Shown piece after piece: positions 53,591 through 64,000 of a DNA stretch of 64,000 bases. The translations under genes and the position numbers were made by a program. Every line of letters begins with the position of its first letter. The stretch's first letter is position 1. Under the pieces are notes generated by a model, which was not told the DNA's origin, ran no database searches, and saw only the letters and a program-made list of their open reading frames with translations. Source of the DNA: Lampris incognitus (Eukaryota; Chordata; Actinopteri; Lampriformes; Lampridae); contig NC_079211.1 in the NCBI RefSeq assembly GCF_029633865.1, positions 145,732,182-145,796,181 on the forward strand, in the 5' to 3' direction.

Positions 53591-54654
53591 TTACGTCCTC
53601 TTCAGAGTCTAAAGTAAGGGCATATGGACTCACAGCTGTTGCCAAGTGGTTGTTGGCAAGCACCAGATGGATGGTCATGAGACGTTCAATGATCCCCACA
53701 GGAAGTTCAGATAGGTGGCTGATGATCTGGTTCCTGATGGCAAATCCAACGCCATAGATTCTGGGCTCATCAGCAACTTTTCCTTTCTGGAATAAAATGT
53801 AGCCACCCTTCTCCTCCTTCAGTTGTCCTTCATCTGCCTATTGGGTTTCAGAAAGAGCAGCTATGTCAATCCGGCATCTCTTCAGTTCTTTAGTGATGAT
53901 TGCGGTTCTCCTCTCTGGTCTGTCACTGGTTGCACTATCCATCAGTGTGCAGCATGCGCACATTCCAGGCTCCAAAGTTCATATTTCTGTGTTTCTGACC
54001 GCATGTGGTGATCCATCTGGACATGGTAATCCAGTCAGGAGGTTTGACGCTATTTTTAGAGCACCTTCTCTACCCTTTCGCGGGGTGGAGTGGGGTGAGC
54101 AGAGTGGATCCTAAAGAGGGCTGCTCAGTCGTGGGTGCAGCTTCCGAAGGGCTCCTTTCTACCTCGTTCCAAGAGCCTAGCGACCGAATCTAGCACCCAC
54201 TGCCTCACGTGCCGGCTCATGACTAGGGTCTCCCAGATCTCACAGTCCTTCCCCGTCGCCACTTGCCGTTGGCCATAGGACTTAATCCGGGATGTTAGGG
54301 TGGATTCCCTTTATGGAGAATGCCTGTGCGTGACTTTGTTTAACATGGGGAGACTGGTGCACAGACAGCTACCACACGGTACTTGACAGATCTGGGTCAG
54401 GATCCAGTGGCAACTGGGGGCCTATTTCTGCTGCACCCTTCATCCACCTTCCCAGCCGTCATGATGCTTCCCTAAAGTCAGCCATCATCCCCCGCCTGTT
54501 CCACTGTTGAGGTCTTGGTTGGATTGCTCTGTGTCAGGGATCTCCCCCTTGACCTTACCACCATGGGTGACTCTACCAGCAGCATGGCTCCAGACGGCAT
54601 TGCTCTCGGGATCACAGGACTACGCAAGCTTCTCCACCACAAAAAGGTGACAAT

Positions 54655-54800
54655 CCACAAAGAATGAAGTTCTTTGTCTCCAGTGAACATGGGATAAGGG
54701 GAACATTAAGTAAGTTAGACATGATATAACTGCTGACGCTTTTCTGAATCCTGACTTACTGCAGCATGCAAACAAGTCACACATCCAGGCACAACACATA
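54655..54800. repeat. Right member of the direct repeat flanking the LINE
   Basis: GTTCTTTGTCTCCAGTGAAC, CTGAATCCTGACTTACTGC and CACATCCAGGCACAACACAT, in the same orientation as 49755-49890 and roughly 80 percent alike by eye. Confidence 0.75.
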
Positions 54801-55640
54801 CACACACGCATGCACGCACGCACACACACAGCTGGTTGATTTCCTCATGTCCCCTCCTTTCCTTCTGAATCGGGTGTGGTTTACTGCAGTGCCGTTCTAC
54901 ATTGCATAGCTAGTGAAACACTGCCATACGTCAGCTCCTCCCTAGAGGAACCACTAAGAACAAACAGATTTGGCTCATTGTCTTCAACTGATGGAAGTCA
55001 CAAGTGGTGCAGTCATTGGGCGGTTGAGTTAAAGGCTGCAAGGGCTTTGTGTTTAGAATATACTTGTTTGGCTGTAGAAAACTATTAGAAGTATATGTGG
55101 GACTGGATGCAGTGTACACACATGGAGAACTAATCAGTACAGTACTAACGCAGCATACAGTAGAAAGACAACAGTTGTGCAACGGTTAAGGAAGTGTTTA
55201 AGTTTCTGTGTGTGCGTGTGTGTGCGTACGTGAATCATCACACAATGTTTTGCTCCCTTTCAACTCAGCAGTTCATCAATGCTGGACACAAACACACACC
55301 CACTCAAAGCTGTTATGCAAGACGAATATAAGCAAACACACACAAACATGCACAGTGACAGCCTCTTTCCTGACTAAACATCTTTTTTCCCCTCAGTGTG
55401 TTTTGGTGCTAGCCGTTAGCATGTAGCTCAATAGGTCCGCATATATGTGAACGCATATCAAAAAAATATGTTTGTGAAACAAAAATAAAAGTCACGTTAA
55501 AACTTTTTTCTCACCTATTTGCAATATTTACATACAGACAGAATATGAAAATAAAATTTACAGGGCTTCCATCAAGATAACAAGACCCATACAGGAGCCA
55601 AGAGGAAGAACTGAAGGAAACGGAGAAAAGAAATGTTTAA
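54801..55640. other. Unassigned
   Basis: No exon or repeat family recognised apart from short CA runs. Confidence 0.5.
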
Positions 55641-55644
55641 ACAG

Positions 55645-55754
55645 AGAGAGAGAGACAGACAGAGAGAGAGAGAGACAGAGAGACAGAGCAAGACAGAGGG
55701 AGAGGGAGAGAGAGACAGAGAGGGAGAGAGCGAGAGAGACAGAGAAAGAGAGAG

Positions 55755-55811
<57 letters not shown>

Positions 55812-55913
55812 AAGACAGAGGGAGAGAGAGAGAGACAGAGAGAGAGAGAGAGTAAGACAGAGGGAGAGAGACAGAGACAGAGACAGAGAGAGAGAGCAAG
55901 ACAGAGGGAGAGG

Positions 55914-55966
<53 letters not shown>

Positions 55967-56097
55967 GGAGAGAGCGAGAGAGACAGAGAAAGAGAGAGAG
56001 AGCTCTCTTGTGTACTGCTTTATGTAATGTTCTGGCTCCTGCAGAGGCCTGCTCAGATTCCTACACTGTGGCTCATTTCTCCATTGGAAGGTCACAT

Positions 56098-56179
<82 letters not shown>

Positions 56180-56309
56180 GAGATGAAGCAACAGTCCATT
56201 GAGTGAGTGTCTAATAACAGATTAACCGTTGGAAAACTTGCTGAAAAATTAGCATTTTAACAGACAGCTGGTCGGAGGATCGAGACGAACATGCCTGTAA
56301 AAACACATC

Positions 56310-56349
<40 letters not shown>

Positions 56350-56373
56350 GAGAGAGAGGATGCATAGTCATCT

Positions 56374-56415
<42 letters not shown>
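55645..56415. repeat. GA/CT microsatellite cluster
   Basis: GA runs interrupted by CAGA at 55645-56000, pure GA at 56101-56185, GA at 56310-56346 and then CT at 56378-56415. The last two are an inverted pair separated by about 30 bp. Confidence 0.95.
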
Positions 56416-56418
<3 letters not shown>

Positions 56419-56617
56419 GACCAAACATGAGCCAAAAGCCTCAACATTCCAAACATTCAACGCAACCCAGGTTCCCCTCCCTCCCTCCCTCCCTCCCCCA
56501 TTTCTCTCTATCTATCTCCCTTTCTCCCTTCTCTGTCTCTCTTCTTTCTCTCGCCCCCCCCCCCCCCGAAGTCAATGTTATACACACACAGGAATTACAA
56601 GCTCGGGAATCGGCATG

Positions 56618-56729
<112 letters not shown>

Positions 56730-56974
56730 TAGGAGGTCAGTGAGTGAACAGAGCAGAATGAGGGATTTGAACGTAGCGCAGCATGCAAGTTATGCTAGTT
56801 ATGCCAGCTCGCTGCACAACAACAGTCAGTCAGCAGTGTAACTGGGACAAAGCTAACCAGCTAGTTGAGACTGACTTACTAGCTGTCACTAGCTAGCTGT
56901 TTGATTGGATGACACGCTAGTTTGACTAGCTTGGACTGCTGGAACCTTGATACTAAATAATAAATAACAGTAAA

Positions 56975-57350
56975 GATTCATCCATCCATTATCCAAACCG
57001 CTTATCCTGCTCTCAGGGCCGCGGGGATGCTGGAGCCTAGCCCGGCAGTCATTAGGCGGCAGGCGGGGAGACACCCTGGACAGGCCGCCAGGCCATCACA
57101 CAGGGCCGACACACACACACACACATATTCGTACCTAGGGGCAATGTAGTACGGCCGATTCACCTGACCTACATGTCTTTGGACTGTGGGAGGAAACCCA
57201 CGCAGACACGGGGAGAACATGCAAACTCCAACACAGAGGACGAACCGGGACGACGACCCCCCCCCCCCAGGTTGGACTACTCCAGGGCTCGGCTCGAACC
57301 CAGAACCTTCTTGCTGTGAGGCAACCATGCTAACCACTGCGCCACCCATC
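56975..57350 (-). repeat. SINE family A, full length
   Basis: TCCATCCATTATCCAAACCG at left and CTAACCACTGCGCCACCC at right. Confidence 0.9.
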
Positions 57351-57689
57351 TTTAAAAACAGTGTATACAAAATGCTTGACAGACACAGCAAAAGCAGAAT
57401 ACTCAGAAAGCGGTATAATGGCAGAGAGCCAAGCATGAGGCCAAACAAAAACAAGACAAAGTTAAGGTACAGTCAAGATAAACTTAAAACAAGAGGACAA
57501 ACAAAACACAAAAACACAGTAGAGAGAAAACGAAGGGTGTTGAAAGATAGACGGTAAAACAAATGAAAAGGAAGTAAAAAAAACCCAATAAAAATGTAAA
57601 CAGAAATACAATTAAATGAATAAAAGCAATAAAAAGACGACATCATGTAAAAGTGAGTCTATGAAAGTAGTTTAAAGAAGGGATTTGAA

Positions 57690-57955
57690 AGAAGTCACTG
57701 ATCTGCGAGGCGGGCGATTCCAAAGCTGAGGGGCCCCGAGGGTAAAAACAGGGTTACCTTTAGACTAAAGCCTCGACTTGGGAACGAACAGAAGGCCCCA
57801 CCTGAGGACCTATATGGGGTCAACATCTCCAACATGCCGCTTGGGGCCAGGCCCAGTTGTGCTTTACAAGTGATCTGTAAAATCTCAAGATCAATTCTGA
57901 AACTGACAGGGAGCCAGTGGGCAGGACTGGGGTGATGTGATGTCATCTGTTAAAA
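57690..57955 (-). mobile_element. L2-type LINE fragment
   Basis: The minus strand encodes HWLPVSFRIDLEILQITCKA then LGLAPSGMLEMLTPYR, matching the C-terminal HWLPV..RI.FKIL..GLAP..L.ELL.PY block seen also at 488-1378. Confidence 0.7.
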
Positions 57956-58569
57956 CCAGGACAAAGCCTTGATGGCCGAGCATTTCCCTGATAGGATGGT
58001 TAGATGTGGAGGTGATGGGTCTGGCTGATCGGATGACCAGCTGACAAATGAGCTGCGCGGATGTTTCATCCTCAAGTAGGACACTTGACTGCTGTCAGAT
58101 AAGAGTTTGGGAGGTGCAGGGGTCCATTCAGCACAAAATGGCGATGTCAACATGGCATTTCTACTGAATCAGTGGTAAAACACAATGAACAGAAGCTGTG
58201 AAGCCGTCTGACGTTAAGACTTCCACATCTGTGAATGTCTGAATTTGAATTGTTTGACAGTTTTACTCTGGGAAGCACACTCATGTTTAAAGGTTTTTTA
58301 ACACATGGGGCTTAATGAACATGCATTTTGTTGTATATTTTCTTTGGATTATTGCTATTTCACATTTTACTGCAGATAAGAGAGAATGGAGCCTTAAAAG
58401 CCCATAATACTGAATCTCAATAGTCATTATTTATTGATATTTGGAAAACTGCAATGTGTGTTGAATTAGTGTCATAATCTCAAAACAGGATCTGGACCTG
58501 CGAATTCCCAGCTGGGATGTTTTGCTGTCTAAGCTATCTGATTGCATGCTGGAAGTCCATCGAGTCCGA

Positions 58570-60590
58570 TGATGACATCCCTCCTCGTTAATGGTGTGTT
58601 CTTTGATGACTGCAGACGAATTCTACACAAGTTTTATTGCATGTTGGGCATATGAAGTCTGAGTTGGTGGGAGCAGGTATGGTTGTGTGCCTCCTTAGTC
58701 TTTTCTGTAGTTTCTTCACATTCCTCTCCATTTCCAGCTGTTCTATACCTCTGTAGCAGATCTCCCACCAGTTGGAACGGTTGATGGCAGCTTGCTCAAG
58801 TCTCAAGGGGTCGATACAACACTTCTTCAGCAATGTTTTTAGCTGGTCTTTGTATTGGTTCTTCTGACCCCCTGTAGACCGACAGCCCAGATGAAGCTGT
58901 CCATACAGGACTTGACGTGGCAGGCGTTCTTGAGGCATCCTGATGACATGTCCAAGCCAGCGCAGTTGGTGTTCAGTGACCGCTGGCTTCTATGCACTTG
59001 TAGTTTGTCCTAGCAAGAATCTCGGCACGGGGAACACGGTCACGCCACATGATCCCTATGATTCACCGCAGACACCTTATGGGGAACCACTCCAGCAACC
59101 TTCGGTGGCAGCTGTATGTGACCCAGGCTTCATAACTGTATAGGAGAGTTTTGATTCAGGCAGCTTCAATTTTGGTGTGCAGGTGGAGGTGTTTGTTTTG
59201 GAAGACCTTACATTGTCAAAGTTTGCCAAAGGCTACAGAGGCCCGTTTGATTCTCTTGTGAATTTTGTGATCAGTGTTGCAGCCCTCAGATAGGATGCCG
59301 CCCAGGTATTTGAAAGATGGAACAACTGAAAGTGGTTGGTGTTCTATAGTGTAGACAAGCATAGTGGGGTGGGGAGCTGGATCTCCATTGGCATAACACC
59401 TCCATCTTGGTGGTGTTGACTGATATACCCAGCCTGCTGTAGGGATTCACAACTGCTGCAAGGATGGTTTGCAGGTCTTCTGGTGTGTGAGCTACAAGAG
59501 CGCAGTCATCAGCGTACTACAGCCCAAGGACCTGCAATGTTGACAACTTGGTGGTTGCCTGGAACCTTCGAATGTTGAAGAGGTTTCCATCTAGCCTAAA
59601 GTTTATTGTCATCCCACTACAGTCTTCCAGATCTTTATGAAAAAGCTTTGTGACACTTAGGAGGAAAATGTTGAACAGTACCGGTGCCAGCACACACCCC
59701 TGCCTCACTCCAGTGCAGACATTAACGGGTGTCAATTCCTGCCACCATCCCATCATGGAACTGTGACAGAATGCTCACAAATTTGCTCAGCCAGCCAAAC
59801 TTTCTCAGAATTTTCCCAAGTTGCTCTCCATTCAACGTGAAAAGCTTTGGAGGGGTCGACAAAAGCCATGAAAAGGTCCTGATGTTTTTTGCAGCACTTT
59901 TCTTGTAGCTGTCTTGCTGTGAAAATCATATCCACAATACTCCTGTTCTTCCTGAAACCACACTGTGACTCTGGTAGCAGATGTTCTTTCAAGTGCTTCA
60001 CCATCCTGCATAGCATGACCTTTGCTAGGACCTTGCCTGCCACAGCTAGAGGGATATGCCATGACTGTTGCCACAGATGGACTTGTCACCCCTGTTTTTG
60101 TACAGGATGACAATTTCAGCATCCCTCCATTGTTGAGGGACACTCTCCTGGCCCCAGACCTGCAGGATGTACTGACAGATCATTCTGGTGTGCAAGTATC
60201 CTCCTTGTTTTATGAGTTCTGCTGAGATACCATCACTGCCAAGGGACTTATTGTTCTTGGGGGAGTTGATGGCTACAAGTACTTCTTGAAAACTTGGCGA
60301 GCGGTCAAGGTCTGGGATGGGCGGATGAATCGGCAGCTCTTCCATTATGGATTGGTCAGTTGGTGAGTGCTGGTTAAGTAGGGTTTCAAAATGTTCAGCC
60401 CACCTTGCCAGGATCTGCTTTTGGTCTTTCAAGGCTGTCAGTTCGTCTGCTGATTTTAAGGGTGTGATAGAGCAGTTCCTAGGGCCATAAATAGTCTTTA
60501 TAAAGTTGTAGAAGTTGTGTATATCATTTATGTCAGCATATCTCTTTTTATCACCAATACTACTATTAATTTCTGGAGAGCACTAGCTTT
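58570..60590 (-). mobile_element. APE-type LINE, 5'-truncated
   Basis: From right to left: KQILARWAEHFETLLNQHSP, NNKSLGSDGISAELI, LLPESQCGFRKNRSIVDMIF, QDLFMAFVDPSKAFH and GVRQGCVLAPVLFNIFL. It then has a basic C-terminus closing with a zinc-finger-like CPTCNKTCVEFVCSHQRTHH (58660-58595). Frames are broken by stops and shifts. Related to, but a different subfamily from, 49940-54640. Confidence 0.8.
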
Positions 60591-60639
60591 AGCTCTTTCG
60601 CCTCCATCTTTGTTGAGAGAAGTTCAGGTGAGAAGGTCT

Positions 60640-61420
60640 GCCCTTTCCGCTTCCGGTGTGAGAAGATGGCAGCGCGAATTCATGTTTGCAGAGGCCTCAT
60701 TTAGTACTGGTGTGGGAAGATGGCGGCACAAATTCACGTTTGCGGTGGCCTCACCCAGTACCATCCATGCAGTGTCTTTGTCCACGTCTGCGTTTAAAGT
60801 TTTGTCTTCGTTTGATGGCTGGGAGAGCTGGCACTGTATCGGCTGGGAGAGCTTGGTTTGCTGTATCCTGTGGGCCCAGGGACCACGGCGCTGCCTGGAG
60901 CTGTGACCGAGGAGGTAACACCGAGGGCGGTCTGACAGGACACGGACGCGGGGCAGGATACGCTAATTGCTAGCACATGCAGACCGGCAGTTCGGATTAC
61001 ACCAAGGGCGGTCTGGCGGCGGCCTCATCTGGCGTTGACTGTGGTGTTTTTGATGTTGTCATGTTGAGGGTGTCTGGCTGGGAGAGCCGGCGTCGGATCG
61101 GCTGGGGGAGCCTGGTCTGCTCCGTCCCGTGGACCCAGGCACCACAGCCCTGCACCCGAAGAGGAAACACGGAGGCAGGCTAAGCTAACTGCTGGCCCAT
61201 GCAGACCGGCAGTTCCGACAGTCATCCTGGCTGGCGTTCGTTCCCTTGGACAGTGATTTTTTTTATTTTATTTTTCTTATTTTGGATAAATGTGTTAGTT
61301 TAGATATATGTGTTAGTTAGTATATGTGTTCTTGAATTTATTGTAGTTTGGATATGTGTTTTTGTCTTTGTGTTGCACTGCTGTGGGCTGGGGGGAAAGC
61401 GTTTCTGATTCCTGATTCCT
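60640..61420. repeat. Unclassified element with two tandem segments of about 235 bp
   Basis: GGCTGGGAGAGC..TCGGCTGGGAGAGC and CATGCAGACCGGCAGTTC occur in both halves (about 60815-60995 and 61075-61218). It ends with GTTGCACTGCTGTGGGCTGG. Such tandem segments can be promoter monomers of a LINE 5' UTR, but I cannot assign it. Confidence 0.5.
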
Positions 61421-61833
61421 TTCGCTCCTCTGATTGGCCAGCAGAGAAAACGGGGCGGTGACGTCTGACGTTTTTCTGATCAGAGCTGAAATGTTATTCA
61501 ACTTCAGGTGATAACAGAAAGACGCCTCTCGCTGCCGAAAACACACCCAATGTGATCACAGCCTGAGAGACGCTTACCTGTTCCCTGCACACCTGCCTGC
61601 CCTGAATACAAGACCCGAATAAAAGACCTGCAGCAGAAAACTGCTGCAAGAGGAATGCCTAGCCACAGGCCACACACACACACACACACCTTTGAAGAAT
61701 GTCGTGGGAGTGCCTCATTAAACCAACAGATCCAGTGACAACAATATGAAGGTTCACGCACACGCATACGTCAGTATTGTACATGCACACGCACGTATTC
61801 TCCAACATGCAGACACATGCATGCAAAGCCTGA

Positions 61834-61840
<7 letters not shown>

Positions 61841-61920
<80 letters not shown>
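61841..61920. repeat. CA microsatellite
   Basis: Pure CA run of about 80 bp. Confidence 0.98.
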
Positions 61921-61923
<3 letters not shown>

Positions 61924-61999
61924 ATTTAAATTGATGTGCTGAGATTTCAAATAACACAACAAGGACTTCCCCTTTTGGACTTAAGTTGGACTGACACAT

Positions 62000-62590
62000 C
62001 CCCCTCCCCCTTTCTCCCCAGTTGTATCCGGCCAATCACCCCACTCTTCTGAGCCGTCCCGGCGGCTGCTCCACCCCCTCTGCCGATCTGGTGTAGCAGG
62101 CCAGATTACCGCCCCCCCCCTCCCTGCCAAACTATACCCAGGTATAGTCTGGCCTAGCCCATAATATACCCGGGGTATAAAACAGGCTAGCCCACTTTAA
62201 CCCCGGGTATAGTCTGGCCAGGGGGTATCTCTTGGGCTGTTACACCGGGGAGGGCTGCAGACTACCACATGCCTCCTCCGATACATGTGGCGTCACCAGC
62301 CGCTTCTTTTCACCTGACAGTGAGGAGTTTCACCGGGGGGACGTAGCGCGTGGGAGGATCACTCTATTCTCCCCAGCCTCCCCCGGAACAGTCGCCCCAA
62401 CCGACCAGAGGAGGCGCTAGTGCAGCGACCAGGACACATACCCACATCTGGCTTCCCACCCGCAGACATGGCCAATTGTGTCTGTAGGGACGCCCGACCA
62501 AGCCGGCGGTAACACGGGGACTCGAACCGGCGATCCCCGTGTTGGTAGGCAACAAAATAGATCGCCACGCTACCCGGATGCCCCCCCCCC
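62000..62590 (-). repeat. SINE family B split by a small MITE
   Basis: Inverse SINE B: CCAATCACCCCACTCTTC at left, GGAGTCGCCAGCCGC-like block in the middle, GGGACTCGAACCGGCGATCC and GCTACCCGGATGCCCC at right. The insert at 62090-62246 interrupts it at the CCGATC site. Confidence 0.88.
62090..62246. mobile_element. 157-bp MITE with TATACC/GGTATA dyads
   Basis: Inverted ends GGTGTAGCAGGCC and GGGCTGTTACACC. The interior has three palindromic blocks around ACCCAGGTATAG, TATACCCGGGGTATA and CCCCGGGTATAG. Confidence 0.65.
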
Positions 62591-62908
62591 CCTGGATTGA
62601 AACTATCCAAGCCTCGCTGGGCTCGTATACAGGTCAAGCAAATTAAACAAGTGTTTATAAGGCAGACACACAACCTGCAAAATATCACGTGACTTGGTTT
62701 TGCAATCAAATCCTATTTTTGCTTCAACAACCTGCAAACACCCATGACAGAAGATGTTCACCCATCTGACCCAACGTCATTTAAGAAATACAGTACGACC
62801 GGGCACCTCGTCTAAAGCTGACAGCTGTTCATGTCCCAACAACGAACGCATGACAACATTTATTCCCACGTCCAAACTTGCAAAACATGGTTTCCTCGGG
62901 GCTGTGAC

Positions 62909-63576
62909 TACCCGGATAGCAAAACGGCTGTGGCCCGGACCCGTCCCACACCGACACTTTCGTCCGGCCCACATACCGCGTGGATGATGGCCCTTGGGCT
63001 CCTGTTTGCCAGATCTGGGTCAGAACCAAGCTGCATGTGCCACATATTTGCCAAAGGTGGCCCATATTTGTGTTGTGATATTTAGGTCATAGTCACCATT
63101 TACCACACGGGCCACTTAAGGGTCACATCCAATTCAATTCAGTTTTTTTTCTCTCAACTTATTGTCATTAAAACAATGTGCAAACCCCCATTTTAAAAAT
63201 GAAATGAGGGCTGTGGCTTCACCAAACAGCGCAAGACAGACACAAACACAGCAAACACAGTATAAGATATACACACATGAAGACCAAAAGCTGAAATAAG
63301 TTAAAAAAAAAAAAGAGCAAGAGTACAAAATATTTAAAAATACCTACAGACATTCAGTGGGTGGCCAGGTTGAGGTGGGCAACAGCTTGTGGAAAGAAGC
63401 CGTTTCTGAGCTTTTACATGTTGCCGAGAGCACCGCATCTTTGCCAAAAAAGGCCCACATTTGATTTGGCATATTTGCTATGATACACGTGGTGCCGCGT
63501 CAGGCTCGCATCCATTTTGTCAGGGCCAGAAGAAGGCCATCAGTGGAGTGGCCCACATCCGGATGCTATCCGGGTA
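62909..63576. mobile_element. MITE with TACCCGGATAGC ends, with nested insertion
   Basis: Starts TACCCGGATAGC and ends GCTATCCGGGTA, a perfect 12-bp inverted pair. The interior has repeated GGCCCACAT motifs. 63125-63425 is a different, A-rich repeat inserted in it. Confidence 0.7.
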
Positions 63577-63769
63577 TGGATTAATAATATGCCCACCGTA
63601 AGTTCCCAGAGCCCAAAGTCACGTCTGCAAACTGTCTGGCCAAAAACACCTTCAGCAGCTTTGTAAGACTGATGTGAATCAGACCGAAGCCAACAAACCT
63701 GATCATTTGTAAAGCTTCTCCTGCTGATGTGTGGTCATTTTAATTGTTAACCATCAGGAACAAAATGAT

Positions 63770-63895
63770 CCATCCATTATCCAAGCCGCTTATCCCAATC
63801 GGGGTCGCGGGGATGCCGGAGCCTATCCCAGCAGTCCCTGGGCGGCAGGCGGGGAGACACCCCGGACAGGCCGCCAGGCCATCACAGGGCCCTAT
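63770..63895 (-). repeat. SINE family A, truncated
   Basis: ATCC tail, then CCGGAGCCTATCCCAGCAG and ACACCCCGGACAGGCCGCCA, then it breaks off after CACAGGGC. Confidence 0.85.
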
Positions 63896-64000
63896 TTCCG
63901 CAGCTCAGACATATTCTGTCTTTCAAAATTCAACACCTCTCCCAGATCTTAAATCTCCTCACTAGATGTGAGGGTTTTGCTTGGTGTTCGGTATCATCTA

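Larger units (their letters stand above)
49940..54640 (-). mobile_element. Near-complete APE-type LINE with two nested insertions
   Basis: Read from 54640 down: 5' UTR, then an endonuclease start (FGAWNVRMLHTDG near 53980), LMTIHLVLANNHLATAVS, and DDSGTDHHLIRS near 52320. The RT follows (MYMAFIDLTKAFDLVDHQAL near 51215, ELQYADDNT near 50890), then LPTLLYGAGSLTTYS, RISWKDRHTNISIL and a basic C-terminus to about 49986. Many stops show it is dead. SINE B (52640-53058) and an L2-tail repeat (about 53105-53590) are inserted in the endonuclease region. Clade is RTE- or CR1-like, not settled. Confidence 0.8.

Overview
The window is vertebrate, most probably percomorph-type teleost, nuclear DNA. It has large introns with GT-AG (and apparently GC-AG) splice sites, long CA, GA and GAA microsatellites, and several families of tRNA-derived SINEs, L2-, Tx1- and Penelope-type retroelements and hAT/Harbinger-like DNA transposons typical of fish genomes. 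Most open frames in the region are transposon remnants or microsatellite artefacts.

One host gene can be supported: a discoidin-domain collagen receptor tyrosine kinase, closest to DDR2, on the minus strand. I could place 18 coding exons between 46524 (ATG) and 16401 (stop). All splice phases agree and the expected product is about 868 residues: short signal peptide, discoidin domain, discoidin-like domain, juxtamembrane segment, one transmembrane helix, cytoplasmic juxtamembrane tail and tyrosine kinase. As written in this sequence the frame is broken in exon 8 by a 40-bp tandem duplication plus one extra base. This is either an assembly error or a real lesion.

Layout: 1-4100 holds remnants of an L2-type LINE and a BEL/Pao-like LTR element (gag and protease). 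4109-10229 holds two copies of an unusual short element with 135-bp TG...CA direct repeats that look tRNA-derived, a diverged single unit of the same kind split by a hAT element, a second hAT copy, and a transposase-like exon. 10500-16400 may be the long 3' UTR of the receptor gene, carrying several SINEs. 16401-46524 is the receptor gene, with introns full of minisatellites, LINEs, SINEs, an inverted pair of Penelope-like fragments and nested MITEs. 46600-64000, upstream of the gene, contains only repeats that I can identify: a Tx1-like LINE end, two related APE-type LINEs, SINEs, MITEs and long GA/CA arrays.

The most notable observations are (i) the tRNA-like terminal repeats, with sequence differences fixed by position in both copies, which argues that the whole unit is copied rather than regenerated by LTR reverse transcription; (ii) a 50-bp minisatellite that has amplified the 3' end and splice donor of kinase exon 15 about eleven times; and (iii) the frame-breaking duplication in exon 8.
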